DNA from: a virus | IMG/VR virus record: IMGVR_UViG_3300009177_000007 | Location: 1 to 62,661 of that record | Strand: one strand, 5' to 3' | Length of the DNA: 62,661 bases | Shown: positions 1 through 7,199 of the stretch, in pieces | Numbering within the stretch: the first letter of the stretch is position 1 | Layout of the letters: every line of letters starts with the position of its first letter | Position numbers and translations under genes: made by a program | Notes under the pieces: generated by a model | Told to the model about the DNA's origin: nothing | The model's database searches: none | Seen by the model: the letters and a program-made list of their open reading frames with translations, nothing else

Positions 1-123
1 GGTCGCCGCTCCAAATATGGAATTGCCAGGCATCATATCGGGCCCGGAAATAGAAGCGCTTGGCATCGAAGCTTCCTTCGGCCTGAACGGGACAGTTCCC
101 GCCGCAAGACTCGATCGTGATAC
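1..123. repeat. terminal direct repeat (circular overlap), copy 1
   Basis: These 123 bases are identical to 62539-62661 at the other end of the window. One open frame continues through the joint and stays coding, so the simplest reading is an assembly overlap of a circular molecule of 62,538 bp. A true short terminal repeat on a linear virion genome is the less likely alternative, because the repeat lies inside a gene and far from the terminase genes. Confidence 0.95.
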
Positions 124-310
124 CAAGGGCGGCTGCTCTCGCCTCGGCGCCAAGGCCCTCACGTTTCCATGTCTCCTCCTGCTCCGCGAAGACGGGACCG
201 AGATGAGCCCTCAGTGCATCTACGAACTTATGAACATCGGTGATCTCATAAACCACAGGGGGGTCGCCAATCGGCTTCGTGTGCTTCATAAGCTTGGGAG
301 TGTCAGCCAT
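1..310 (-). CDS. conserved hypothetical protein, 5' part (gene crosses the circular joint)
   Basis: The start codon is at 310-308 and the frame is open to the window edge. It continues at 62538 and stops at 62384, giving 154 residues. The N-terminus reads MADTPKLMKHTKPIGDPP and the middle contains ESCGGNCPV. I do not recognise a family. The product is acidic and soluble-looking, with no membrane segment. It overlaps the upstream 60-residue gene by 8 bases and the downstream DUF4326 gene by an ATGGCTGA overlap, so it is one cistron of the long leftward operon. Confidence 0.8.
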   Translation of the reverse strand, partial: MADTPKLMKHTKPIGDPPVVYEITDVHKFVDALRAHLGPVFAEQEETWKREGLGAEARAAALGITIESCGGNCPVQAEGSFDAKRFYFRARYDAWQFHIWSGD

Positions 311-485
311 TGGACATTTCCTTTGAGGCCTTAAGCATCAACTCAGTTGACTGCGCGAAATGGTTCCGAAGCTCATCCTGGCCCTTGCCGATCAGCGCGG
401 CCGCCATCTGGAGCTGAAGCGCACCCATGGCTTTGAGCTGGATGCCGAGCAGCTCGCGGAGCTGTTTCTGAAGCGGATCAGGCAT
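303..485 (-). CDS. small hypothetical protein (60 aa)
   Basis: Starts MPDPLQKQLRELLGIQLKAM and ends KASKEMSNG. The ATG at 485 overlaps the TGA of the upstream gene by one base (TGATG), a translational-coupling signature, so I prefer it to the longer upstream in-frame start. The sequence is mostly amphipathic helix, rich in Leu, Gln and Met. It may be an oligomerising or DNA-binding accessory protein, but no family is recognised. Confidence 0.7.
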   Translation of the reverse strand: MPDPLQKQLRELLGIQLKAMGALQLQMAAALIGKGQDELRNHFAQSTELMLKASKEMSNG

Positions 486-931
486 CAATTCTGCACCGCG
501 AGCATGGCAGCCGACGCCTTGAACTTGAACATCGCCGACTGGCCGTCTGCCGGGTTGGCGGCACGAGACCCGCAAACGGCAATTTCAAACCTCGTAAAAT
601 CGAGCGTGAACCGGCCTTCGGCGTCGCGCGCGCTGAGCGTCAGGCAGTAACCTCCGCCCTTTTGCCTGCGGGCTTCAAATGGGCCGTCCTCGTCGAGAAA
701 AACCCCGATCATGCCGGCATCGGCCGCGGAGCCCAACATCAGCCGCGCCGGGTGCTCTGCATCCTTCAATCCCAGCCGCCCGGCCAGTTGCGTTCCAATA
801 CTGATCTTGATGTAACGCAGCTCCTGCCCGCCCCAGGCTAGGGTCCTTTGGACCATCACTGCCACGCCATCGGCAGGAACGGAGCGCTTGCGCCGGACTT
901 CCGAAACCTTCTCGATCAGCGTCCAGCTCAT
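485..931 (-). CDS. conserved hypothetical phage protein (148 aa)
   Basis: The start at 931 (MSWTLIEKVSEVRRKRS) forms an ATGA overlap with the gene before it, so a longer in-frame start at 964 is rejected. The chain mixes short beta stretches with charged loops and has no membrane segment or metal-binding cluster. Function is unknown. Position in the leftward early operon suggests a lysogeny or host-takeover accessory role. Confidence 0.75.
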   Translation of the reverse strand: MSWTLIEKVSEVRRKRSVPADGVAVMVQRTLAWGGQELRYIKISIGTQLAGRLGLKDAEHPARLMLGSAADAGMIGVFLDEDGPFEARRQKGGGYCLTLSARDAEGRFTLDFTRFEIAVCGSRAANPADGQSAMFKFKASAAMLAVQN

Positions 932-1104
932 CGACCCAATCCTTCGCTCGGCGCCAAGATGCAACGCGTGATCGCGGATAGGACATGCCCCGATATCGTC
1001 TGCGTCATGGCTTTGGCGCCGTCGGGATCGATCCTGCCCGCAACTACCAACGAGAGTATGATCTTCCTTGCCGCCTCCTCGGCCGCGAGCTTTGGGTCAG
1101 TCAC
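928..1104 (-). CDS. small hypothetical protein with GTG start (58 aa)
   Basis: The GTG at 1104 overlaps the stop of the DUF1643 gene in a GTGA, and the frame ends in an ATGA with the next gene. Residues read VTDPKLAAEEAARKIILSL, then VVAGRIDPDGAKAM, suggesting two helices. The long reading of this frame above 1104 is out-of-frame DUF1643 sequence and is not used. Family unknown. Confidence 0.65.
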   Translation of the reverse strand: MTDPKLAAEEAARKIILSLVVAGRIDPDGAKAMTQTISGHVLSAITRCILAPSEGLGR

Positions 1105-1676
1105 GCGGCATATCTCCAAGGAAGAGCGGGAAGTCGGGCCGACAGGTAGAGCGGATGCTTTGGCTGGCCGGCGTTGGTGAAATCGAGCGCACAGAGCGGC
1201 ACATTCGTCATGGCGAGCAGCTTGCGGACTTGAACGTCGCGGCCGCGCCAGTCGCCATGAACACCCCAACCGGCGATGTTCTTCTCGCAATCGCGGACCG
1301 CCATGAGCGTCGCGGTATCGTTGGCCGGGCCCACCGGATCCCCGGCTTGCTTCATGTCGGCCGGATCGGTCGAGCGCCAGGCGAACAGGTTCCACACGAT
1401 CAGGCCACCCGCGCCGCCAGCACTCGCCCGGAAGAAACAGCGCTTGATCGTTGGGTCCATGACTTCGTGGTCAGCGGTCGATGGATTGAGCATGCCAAAT
1501 GACCAGAGCGGCAGATCCGGCTGCCACACGCGCCAGAGCAGGTAGCGATAGCTCTGGCACTGGCTGAACATCGCTCCGCCAATCTCGCCATCGGCACGCT
1601 GCGAAGTCCTGACGACAAGGTCGAACCCGACCGCGGCATTCATCGTGCGGTTGATGGCCTCCGCTGCGCCGATCAT
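1101..1676 (-). CDS. DUF1643 family protein
   Basis: This 191-residue protein carries the DUF1643 signature: YLLWRVWQPDLPLWSFGMLNPSTAD (shown here as YLLWRVW, then FGMLNPSTAD, residues about 44-70), followed by DPTIKRC and the central GGLIVWNLFAWRSTDP. DUF1643 proteins are common in phages and bacterial accessory DNA and have no assigned biochemical role. It is coupled by ATGA (1673-1676) to the MazG-like gene upstream and by GTGA to the 58-residue gene downstream. Confidence 0.88.
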   Translation of the reverse strand: MIGAAEAINRTMNAAVGFDLVVRTSQRADGEIGGAMFSQCQSYRYLLWRVWQPDLPLWSFGMLNPSTADHEVMDPTIKRCFFRASAGGAGGLIVWNLFAWRSTDPADMKQAGDPVGPANDTATLMAVRDCEKNIAGWGVHGDWRGRDVQVRKLLAMTNVPLCALDFTNAGQPKHPLYLSARLPALPWRYAA

Positions 1677-2338
1677 CCTTGATCTCCATGAACTTCATCG
1701 GCCCAGCTCTGGCCGCGCACTGCAGTCCAATCCGCGCATCCTCGGCTTAACTGGTGCGGACATCGGCCGAGCGGGTTACCGTGGCGGCACAATTGAACGG
1801 TGGGCAGAGTCGATGGACCAGGAAGCGGGCCGTGCTTTGGCTTCGCAGCCTGCTTGGCGCGGATCTTGTCGATATTGTCCCAGCAGCGCGCGAGCTCGAC
1901 GTCACCGGCGGCGTGCATGTCGAGGGCATGGGCCAGGCAGAGCGCGGCGAGTGTTACCATAACGCCGCCCGCTTCCTGCATCGGCTCACCGATCGGACGG
2001 CCGAACACATAGTCGACCAGCTGGTGCGCCTCGCTGGCGGTGCAGCCGCAGGCCTGGACAAGCTCCAGCGCCTCCTCGAGGAAGCGATGGTTTCGCTCCA
2101 CGCCATCGATCGCGATCTCGAGGCCGAAGCAACGCAGCATCCATGGCTTCACGCGCCACTGGAAGCTCACATCGGGCGATGCTTGATCAGCCCGCAGCGC
2201 CTCGTCGCAGAGTGTCCTCATCTGCTCGAATGACCAAGCCCTCTCGGGAACGCCGGCGCCGGGCGCTCCAAGATGAAGTCGCATTTCCTCGGCAAATCTC
2301 ACGCGGCATGCCGCCACCGTTTCGCGAAGTGACTTCAT
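1673..2338 (-). CDS. MazG-like / nucleotide pyrophosphohydrolase-like protein
   Basis: The 221-residue chain has an all-helical centre with HRFLEEALELVQACG, LVDYVFGRPIGEP and GGVMVTLAALCLAHALD (about residues 83-140), a pattern found in phage MazG-like proteins. The EExxEL-type acidic helix would hold Mg2+ for nucleotide pyrophosphate cleavage. The tail after KPKHGPLPG is longer than usual and Cys/His-containing, and may be an appended segment. A nucleotide-pool or (p)ppGpp-lowering role is inference. Confidence 0.72.
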   Translation of the reverse strand: MKSLRETVAACRVRFAEEMRLHLGAPGAGVPERAWSFEQMRTLCDEALRADQASPDVSFQWRVKPWMLRCFGLEIAIDGVERNHRFLEEALELVQACGCTASEAHQLVDYVFGRPIGEPMQEAGGVMVTLAALCLAHALDMHAAGDVELARCWDNIDKIRAKQAAKPKHGPLPGPSTLPTVQLCRHGNPLGRCPHQLSRGCADWTAVRGQSWADEVHGDQG

Positions 2339-3375
2339 GCGATGATCCTTTTGGGTGAGACAGGAAAGCCATTGTGCTCGACGCCATCGAGCAACCGCCC
2401 GGCCGCCTTCTTGCCGACGCGATAGATGATATCCAGGCCGTCCGCCGACCCGAAATGTCGATAGCGTTTCAGCTGATTGTCGACGACGATCGAATAGGCC
2501 TGCAAGGTCACCTGTCGCTCAGAGAGATGAACATGTTCACCCCATTGCTTGAAGAGGAACGGTATTCCGGCGGATGCGCATTGATCGCGCAGTGACCGCG
2601 CCCAATCAGGATGCATCGGGCGGGCATGTGGTCCACTTTCTCCGCCGACAACTATCCAGTCAAATATCAGCCGATCGCCCTGAATGCCGTGGCCCTCGGG
2701 GAAATCCATCCATTCAACGGCGGGACAATCTATCTCGACGGCGCCGAGCAATGGCTCGCAACTGAGCCACCGAATCGCGGCCGGGGTCTGTAGAAGATCA
2801 GGAATTCGAGAGTTAGCGGCATCTTGATCCTCAACCGAGACACCTAGCCAGACGTTCGGTAGGGGCTCCCGTGCCGTCATTCCCCACAGAGCCGCCGAGT
2901 TTGCCGGCGTGTTGCTTGCGCCAAGGTCACTCATTGCACTGAGGACGCGTCGGCGACCGTCCATCAGCGCTGTTTGATATTCTCGCATCCGATCTGCGCG
3001 TTTAGTGAGAATTTGGAATGTGTGCTGTGGGCAGAGTGCCATGATCGCGAAGACCTGGTCGATCATCTCGTCCGGCACGAAATCCGCAAAGAGATCGGTC
3101 ATCGAGCAGACGAAGATCTTGCGCGGCCGCTTCCAGCGCAGCGGATCCTTCAGCTGCTTATCGTTGATGAAGATTTCGACATCTTTGCGGTGACCTGGCT
3201 TATAGGGCAGGCCTGTGCCGATCCCTCTCCGGTTCATCGTCTCCGCGTAGCGGTTTCGGCACCCTTCCGAAGCGTGGACGCAATACCAGCCAAGGCGGGA
3301 AGGATCTGAGAGCAGGCGCGCCCGGATCGGGTTCCACGTCGCATCGGTCCATTCGATCTTGCTGCCGTCAGCCAT
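2335..3375 (-). CDS. phage Gp37/Gp68 family protein (DUF5131)
   Basis: The product has 346 residues from the ATG at 3375 (MADGSKIEWTDATWNPI). Conserved family blocks are visible: KIEWTDATWNP, YKPGHRKDVEIF, RKIFVCSMTDLFADFVP, CPQHTFQILTKRADRM, WLGVSVEDQ and WIVVGGESGPHARPMHP. The family is usually suspected to bind an Fe-S cluster through an N-terminal Cys group that includes GCxNCYAE. Here that motif reads GCRNRYAE, so one Cys is Arg (codon CGC). The gene overlaps the upstream MarR-like gene by 8 bases. Function is unknown. Confidence 0.9.
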   Translation of the reverse strand: MADGSKIEWTDATWNPIRARLLSDPSRLGWYCVHASEGCRNRYAETMNRRGIGTGLPYKPGHRKDVEIFINDKQLKDPLRWKRPRKIFVCSMTDLFADFVPDEMIDQVFAIMALCPQHTFQILTKRADRMREYQTALMDGRRRVLSAMSDLGASNTPANSAALWGMTAREPLPNVWLGVSVEDQDAANSRIPDLLQTPAAIRWLSCEPLLGAVEIDCPAVEWMDFPEGHGIQGDRLIFDWIVVGGESGPHARPMHPDWARSLRDQCASAGIPFLFKQWGEHVHLSERQVTLQAYSIVVDNQLKRYRHFGSADGLDIIYRVGKKAAGRLLDGVEHNGFPVSPKRIIA

Positions 3376-3679
3376 CGGTGCGCGCCTGAAGAAGCAGATC
3401 ATCGCGCAGCCGGCGGCCATCCAGCGTCAGTAAGAGGAAGACGTTTCGCCGATCGCGCGGATCGCGGCGGCGCTCGATCAGCTGCCAGAGGGTCGTGATC
3501 GCCCGGCAAACGACCGGCTTCGAAAGCTGTAAACGCGCTGCAATGCCGCGGATGGTGTGCGGACCCGGTTCATCCGCAATTACGCCGAGGATCGCGACCT
3601 GGCGCAGAGTGAAGTCGCGCCATGCCGGCGAGCATGTGAACCGCAGAGCGAGGCTGGCAAGATCATTTAGCTTGGCCAT
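3368..3679 (-). CDS. MarR-like winged-helix regulator
   Basis: In this 103-residue protein, FTLRQVAILGVIADEPG is followed by IRGIAARLQLSKPVVCRAI, the recognition-helix region of a winged helix, then RRRDPRDRRNVFLLLTLDGRR, a MarR-type wing. It lies in the leftward early operon, coupled by TAATG to the gene upstream. It may tune phage or host transcription; no target site is evident. Confidence 0.75.
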   Translation of the reverse strand: MAKLNDLASLALRFTCSPAWRDFTLRQVAILGVIADEPGPHTIRGIAARLQLSKPVVCRAITTLWQLIERRRDPRDRRNVFLLLTLDGRRLRDDLLLQARTDG

Positions 3680-4017
3680 TAGTGATCATCACGCAGAAAG
3701 CGGGGGTTGAAGTCCTCTACTTCCTCGTCGTCTTCCGGCGCGGGGAGCGCCTCCCGCTCGCGATATTCGACGGGCCGGATCGGGCGCAGATCGGTGTAGC
3801 GTGCTGCATCGCGCGCAATCTCCTCGCTCACGGGCCGAAGCGCGTAGACCGAGGCGACGCCGTAGAACTCGGTGATGACGGTGTCGTTCTCGCCGTGCAC
3901 GTCGACGCGAAGCATCTTGCCGCCGGCAATTTCGACTTCGCGCACAAAACCCGGCCGCTTGCGATGGCCCATCAGTTCCAGCACTGCCCATGACTCGAAC
4001 GGCGGTTCTGTGCTCAT
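3679..4017 (-). CDS. conserved hypothetical phage protein
   Basis: The N-terminus of this 112-residue protein is FESWAVLELMGHRKRPGFVREVEIAGG, which I cite as ESWAVLELMGHR then GFVREVE; that block recurs in phages and prophages of alphaproteobacteria as an unassigned family. The first 80 residues look like a small beta-barrel, and the C-terminus is an acidic tail (EDDEEVEDFNP). It forms an ATGA overlap with the gene upstream. No function is assigned. Confidence 0.75.
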   Translation of the reverse strand: MSTEPPFESWAVLELMGHRKRPGFVREVEIAGGKMLRVDVHGENDTVITEFYGVASVYALRPVSEEIARDAARYTDLRPIRPVEYREREALPAPEDDEEVEDFNPRFLRDDH

Positions 4018-4313
4018 GCGATGATCTTTCCATTCTGAAGGGTGACGTAATTGGGCTCGCTGGCGAGAAGCCGGATCGTGATGCCCTTGAGGACGACGTC
4101 GCCGTCCGCGGCGAGTGCGATGCGGATGCCGCCGTCAGTCTTGATCTTGACGACTTCGCCCGGCTGATAGGCATCGTCGCCGCGCCCATAGCGGCTGGCC
4201 ACTCCGTCCATTTCTCCGAGGCTGGTGCAGATGCGGCATTCGGTACCGTTGACTTTGACCGGCGAGCCGTATGGTATGCGCTCGGCGGCGATGCTGTCGC
4301 GGAAGCGCGTCAT
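4014..4313 (-). CDS. hypothetical protein (99 aa)
   Basis: Starts MTRFRDSIAAERIPYGSPVK and contains ECRICTSLGE and YQPGEVVKIKTDGG. It has two nearby Cys (CRIC) but no partner pair, so metal binding is uncertain. It is mostly beta with a basic middle. It overlaps the J-domain gene upstream by 4 bases (ATGA). Family not recognised. Confidence 0.7.
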   Translation of the reverse strand: MTRFRDSIAAERIPYGSPVKVNGTECRICTSLGEMDGVASRYGRGDDAYQPGEVVKIKTDGGIRIALAADGDVVLKGITIRLLASEPNYVTLQNGKIIA

Positions 4314-4894
4314 GCAGACACGTCCCGCTTGGCGGCGGAGCGAGCCAGGTTCAGCCGGGCCATTTCCGCCTCGGAGCCACCCGGCTTATCGGGATGCGCC
4401 TTCTCGGCGCGCTCGCGATACGCGGCATCGATGGCGCCCGGCGTGACCATTTCCGATGGACGGAAGCCAAGGACCTTGCGCCAGTCGACCGCGTCGGGCG
4501 AGGGCAGGGCGAGAAAGCCCTTGAAGGTTTGCCGCACGATGTGAATGCCGCCATGGCGCAACTCGACGCGGCGTGCCTCCAGCACATGGTGGATGGCCTG
4601 CAGATTATCCTGCGGCGTGGGGTAGCGATCGACGGCAATGCATCGCTGCCCATCGTCCCATTCGAACCAAAGCGACACGCCGGGGTCGGCCGGCTTTTCG
4701 ACACCGAGCGTCACGTTCGACGATATGACGATGCTCGCGGGATCAATCGGCTTGTTGCTGTCCCGCCCGAAGGCGACCAGAGAATCGCGCACGTTCTTGA
4801 GCGCGCCATTCAAGCCGGTCCGGAACGGCGAGGCCACCCGCCGCTCGGTCCGCGGCATCAGTTCGGGCCACTGGAGCGGATAGGCCTGTGTCAT
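4310..4894 (-). CDS. J-domain-containing protein
   Basis: The 194-residue protein has a C-terminal half-J-domain: AIDAAYRERAEKAHPDKPGG with the invariant HPD at residues 167-169, followed by a helix rich in Ala and Arg. J domains stimulate Hsp70 (DnaK) ATPase, so the protein could recruit host DnaK. The 150-residue N-terminal part is not recognised. The start at 4894 overlaps the upstream stop in TAATG, which rules out the in-frame ATG 57 bases earlier. Confidence 0.8.
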   Translation of the reverse strand: MTQAYPLQWPELMPRTERRVASPFRTGLNGALKNVRDSLVAFGRDSNKPIDPASIVISSNVTLGVEKPADPGVSLWFEWDDGQRCIAVDRYPTPQDNLQAIHHVLEARRVELRHGGIHIVRQTFKGFLALPSPDAVDWRKVLGFRPSEMVTPGAIDAAYRERAEKAHPDKPGGSEAEMARLNLARSAAKRDVSA

Positions 4895-5229
4895 TATCCC
4901 TGCGCCATCAAGAAAAGGAAGAGGTCCTCGATCGTGGTCGAGCGCGCACAATCCATGCAGATGTTCGCCGGCTGATAATCATCGAGGATGACGCCCGGAT
5001 CGCGAGAAGCGAAAACTTCGGCCAGTGTCAGCCCGGCCGCGCCGGCGCCCCACATGTGGGCGAGGCCGACCCGCTCGCGGATCGCGCGGTTGTCGAGGCC
5101 AGCGCGTTGCACAGTGAGACGAAAGAATAGCGGCAGGCTGGCCTCTACCAGCTGCTTGCGACACGCCACGCATGGCGTAAGCTGGTCGGTCTTGAGCTTC
5201 GGTAGCCGGTCAAGTTCGGGCTGGATCAT
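4894..5229 (-). CDS. putative zinc-binding protein (two CxxC pairs)
   Basis: CVAC at residues 20-23 and CMDC near residue 91 would form one zinc site bringing the ends together. The central part, GLAHMWGAGAAGLTLAEVF, is a hydrophobic helix but too broken for a clear membrane span. The start overlaps the stop of the 34-residue membrane protein in ATGA. Function unknown. Confidence 0.7.
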   Translation of the reverse strand: MIQPELDRLPKLKTDQLTPCVACRKQLVEASLPLFFRLTVQRAGLDNRAIRERVGLAHMWGAGAAGLTLAEVFASRDPGVILDDYQPANICMDCARSTTIEDLFLFLMAQG

Positions 5230-5330
5230 TGGAATGGGTCCGCTGGAATGGACGCCGCGTCGCTGATGACGAAATAGGCGATGATCAGCAGGGCGATGAT
5301 CACGAGGCCGAGGATCTGGCGCTGGCTCAT
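5226..5330 (-). CDS. small membrane protein (34 aa)
   Basis: This reading frame is short. It starts MSQRQILGLVII and has one strong membrane segment (about residues 6-22, LGLVIIALLIIAYFVI), then a short tail ending DPFQ. It forms ATGA overlaps with both neighbours (5226-5229 and 5327-5330), good evidence that it is translated as part of the operon. Its role may be superinfection exclusion or membrane anchoring, both speculative. Confidence 0.75.
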   Translation of the reverse strand: MSQRQILGLVIIALLIIAYFVISDAASIPADPFQ

Positions 5331-5506
5331 GCCCCGACCTCGTGGCGGATTGCTTCGGGTCGCAGGCCCCAGCGTCGATTTGCGCTCATCCAGCGGCTGC
5401 AGGCTTCCTTGAGCGCGTTGTCGCGTTCACGGGCAGCTTTGGCGGCCTCGTCTGCCGCGCGGAACATGCGCCGCATCTCGGCGCTGGTGGGTGCCGCGGC
5501 GCTCAT
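5327..5506 (-). CDS. small hypothetical protein (59 aa)
   Basis: The start at 5506 (MSAAAPTSAEMRRMF) sits in an ATGA overlap with the upstream gene, so the earlier in-frame ATG at 5521 is not used. The chain is one long Ala/Arg/Glu helix (AADEAAKAARERDNALKEA) followed by CSRWMSANRRWGLRPEA, a basic segment. Family unknown. Confidence 0.65.
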   Translation of the reverse strand: MSAAAPTSAEMRRMFRAADEAAKAARERDNALKEACSRWMSANRRWGLRPEAIRHEVGA

Positions 5507-5715
5507 GCGTGCGGATGCCACATCAGCATTGCGGCGAACGCGACGTAGAAGAGAGCGATCGAGACCGCGAAAGCCATTGTGAGCTTCCGCATGACAGGCC
5601 TGTTCAGCTCGGCCTCGGCGACCTCATAAGCGCGGTGATACCACGCCATATCCGGTTCCTGATCCGGATCTTCCTGCAACGCCTCAGCCGGCACTAATTC
5701 AATGGAATGACGCAT
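5503..5715 (-). CDS. first cistron of leftward operon, small membrane protein (70 aa)
   Basis: A GGGAGGG ribosome-binding site lies 6 bases before the ATG at 5715, choosing MRHSIELVPAEAL over two upstream in-frame ATGs that would lie inside the promoter/operator. The C-terminal third is a membrane span (about residues 46-66, LTMAFAVSIALFYVAFAAML). Being first after the repressor-controlled promoter, it would be expressed early. Function unknown. Confidence 0.75.
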   Translation of the reverse strand: MRHSIELVPAEALQEDPDQEPDMAWYHRAYEVAEAELNRPVMRKLTMAFAVSIALFYVAFAAMLMWHPHA

Positions 5716-5790
5716 ATTGCCCTCCCGCATAATCACCAATATATGCGCATACGAATATGCACAAGGTATTTTTATGCGCAAGCGCATTTT
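5716..5790 (-). promoter_or_regulatory. leftward early promoter with operators
   Basis: The word at 5741-5760 is the exact reverse complement of 6593-6612 in the cro promoter and contains the palindrome TATGCGCATA. A second dyad, ATGCGCAAGCGCAT, lies at 5774-5787. On the minus strand TTGTGC precedes the palindrome and an AT-rich CATATATT follows it, a plausible though weak promoter. The shared word implies that one repressor controls both early operons. Confidence 0.72.
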
Positions 5791-6038
5791 AACCATGACA
5801 GGCGCGCGGCGAGGGGGTTACCTGCTTGACAGGTCGCGAAAGGATCAAGCGACGGAGCGGGGAGAGGTCGCAAAAAAGGGCGCGACCGGGACGGGAAACA
5901 GCCCTCGCCACGGACGTGTGATCCAGAAAAAGGATGCACATGAGCTTGGGGAACAAGGGATGTACGCGTGTTCAAGTCGCGATTTTGCGCCGTGCGACTC
6001 GGCGGATGACTATGAAGAGATTAGGACGGCAGTGTTGC
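5791..6038. other. region between repressor stop and leftward promoter, no confident gene
   Basis: An open frame on the plus strand (from about 5777) runs through this stretch into the antisense of the repressor C-terminus. It has several unsupported ATGs and no good ribosome-binding site. A short minus-strand frame is also open. I see no convincing gene. Confidence 0.4.
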
Positions 6039-6551
6039 TTACGACCCGCGACTGGCTGAGGTCTGAGGTTTGCCGTCTGGAAGGGCATTGTCGATCGCGC
6101 CGATGTCCGAGCGATGAGCTGATTGGCGCCCTAAGATCTGCGCGAGCCCATTTGGAAGAGTCTGAGCGAGCCGTTGCGCAACTACGCGCTGGTCAGTCTC
6201 CTTTCGGAGGGGAGCAAGCAGGCCTTCGAACATTGCGGTTAGCTCGGCTTCACTAGGAAGAAGCACAGGCAGAAGAAGGGCTTGGCCTCCGCTGACGATC
6301 GGCGGAGGTGCCTTCGCGGCCTGGCCGTCGATTAGCTGGGTGGTCAGATCTTCGGTGCTGCATCCGGCAAGATTGGCGAGCTTGACCATGGCATCGTGCT
6401 TCGGCTCGGCGCCGCCTTCCCATCGCGCGACGGTGCCTTGAGTAGTGCCGATACGTTCGGCAAATTCGGTTTGGTTCTCGCCGAACCGAGTTCGCAGGGC
6501 TTTGATGTTAGCCGCAAGGATCGATGCCATTGCGGCTGTTAACGTGCGCAT
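6039..6551 (-). CDS. CI-like prophage repressor (XRE family)
   Basis: The 170-residue protein has an N-terminal helix-turn-helix at about residues 13-65: ANIKALRTRFGENQTEFAERIG, cited as LRTRFGENQTEFAERIG and TTQGTVARWEGGAEP. I chose the ATG at 6551 because GGAG stands 8 bases upstream. The C-terminus lacks a LexA-type peptidase Ser/Lys pair that I can see, so induction may not go through RecA-stimulated self-cleavage. It is divergent from the Cro-like gene across shared operators, the classic lysogeny switch. Confidence 0.85.
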   Translation of the reverse strand: MRTLTAAMASILAANIKALRTRFGENQTEFAERIGTTQGTVARWEGGAEPKHDAMVKLANLAGCSTEDLTTQLIDGQAAKAPPPIVSGGQALLLPVLLPSEAELTAMFEGLLAPLRKETDQRVVAQRLAQTLPNGLAQILGRQSAHRSDIGAIDNALPDGKPQTSASRGS

Positions 6552-6621
6552 CGCGAAATCTCCAATTCGCCCATGCATAACACTGTTGACGCGCATATTC
6601 GTATGCGCATATACGTCCGTT
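6552..6621 (+). promoter_or_regulatory. cro promoter / operator, lysogeny switch
   Basis: TTGACG (6586-6591) and ATATAC (6609-6614) are 17 bases apart, a good sigma-70-type promoter. The operator word GCATATTCGTATGCGCATAT fills 6593-6612, so a bound repressor would block polymerase. The expected transcription start is about 6620-6622, at the cro ATG. A weaker opposing promoter (TTGGCA at 6628-6623, CATACG at 6605-6600) could serve the repressor. Confidence 0.78.
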
Positions 6622-6936
6622 ATGCCAATCGATGCAGATCTTGCCGTCACGCGGCGCTCCCTTGGATTATCGCAGATCCAGCTGGCGGCGTTGCTCGGGG
6701 TCACGCAGGGCACCGTTTCACGCGCTGAAACCAGCGAAGCGCCGGATCGGCGCTACGTGCTGGCGATGGAAGGGCTCGCAGCGCGCGCCGACAAGGGAGA
6801 CGATCTCGTCGCAGCTGCCAACGCGATCACTGCGGGCGTGGCCATGTGTTCGGCTTGCGAGGCTCCAGCGGACGATCCGAAGGTGCAAAGCTGCACGGCT
6901 CCGGAATGTCCTCATATTGGCCGGGAGGCAGCATGA
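6622..6936 (+). CDS. Cro-like XRE regulator with Cys-rich tail
   Basis: The 104-residue protein has an N-terminal helix-turn-helix: RRSLGLSQIQLAALLGVTQG then TVSRAETSEAPDRR (residues 11-45). The tail has CSAC near residue 76 and two further Cys (CTAPEC), a possible small zinc knuckle not usual in Cro. No ribosome-binding site precedes the ATG and the predicted transcript starts at or next to it, so the message looks leaderless. It is presumably the first gene of the rightward early operon. Confidence 0.82.
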   Translation: MPIDADLAVTRRSLGLSQIQLAALLGVTQGTVSRAETSEAPDRRYVLAMEGLAARADKGDDLVAAANAITAGVAMCSACEAPADDPKVQSCTAPECPHIGREAA

Positions 6937-6998
6937 AGTCTTCGTTTTCCGAAGCCGCCGCACGGGCGGCCGGGTCGCCGGCGCGGCGGGGGGCCGTA

Positions 6999-7199
6999 TC
7001 ATCGACATTCCGCCGCGCCAATCGATTTATATCCGACGTGATAAGTCCTCGATTGCTTGCGCGCCGTCGAATCCGGCAAAGGCTGGCGGAGATCGCGGAA
7101 TATCGTGTCGATCCGCTCGTTGGTAAGCGCTTTCAGCCGCGCCCTTATCGCGCCTCGACTGGTCATCATCATAGGCAGATGGTTCATCATGTTCATCAT
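6999..7199 (-). CDS. possible small minus-strand gene (66 aa), uncertain
   Basis: Starts MMNMMNHLPMMMTSRGAI, with AGGA 6 bases upstream, and contains IRARLKALTNERIDTIFRDL, a plausible basic helix. An overlapping plus-strand frame starting by ATGA overlap with cro (6933-7373) is also open but is Arg-rich with poor composition. One of the two may be real. I lean slightly to the minus frame and cannot settle it by eye. Confidence 0.3.
   Translation of the reverse strand: MMNMMNHLPMMMTSRGAIRARLKALTNERIDTIFRDLRQPLPDSTARKQSRTYHVGYKSIGAAECR

Noticed and set aside
5717-6256. Plus-strand frame antisense to the repressor C-terminus
   Set aside because: It starts inside the operator region without a ribosome-binding site and its downstream part is a shadow of the repressor gene.
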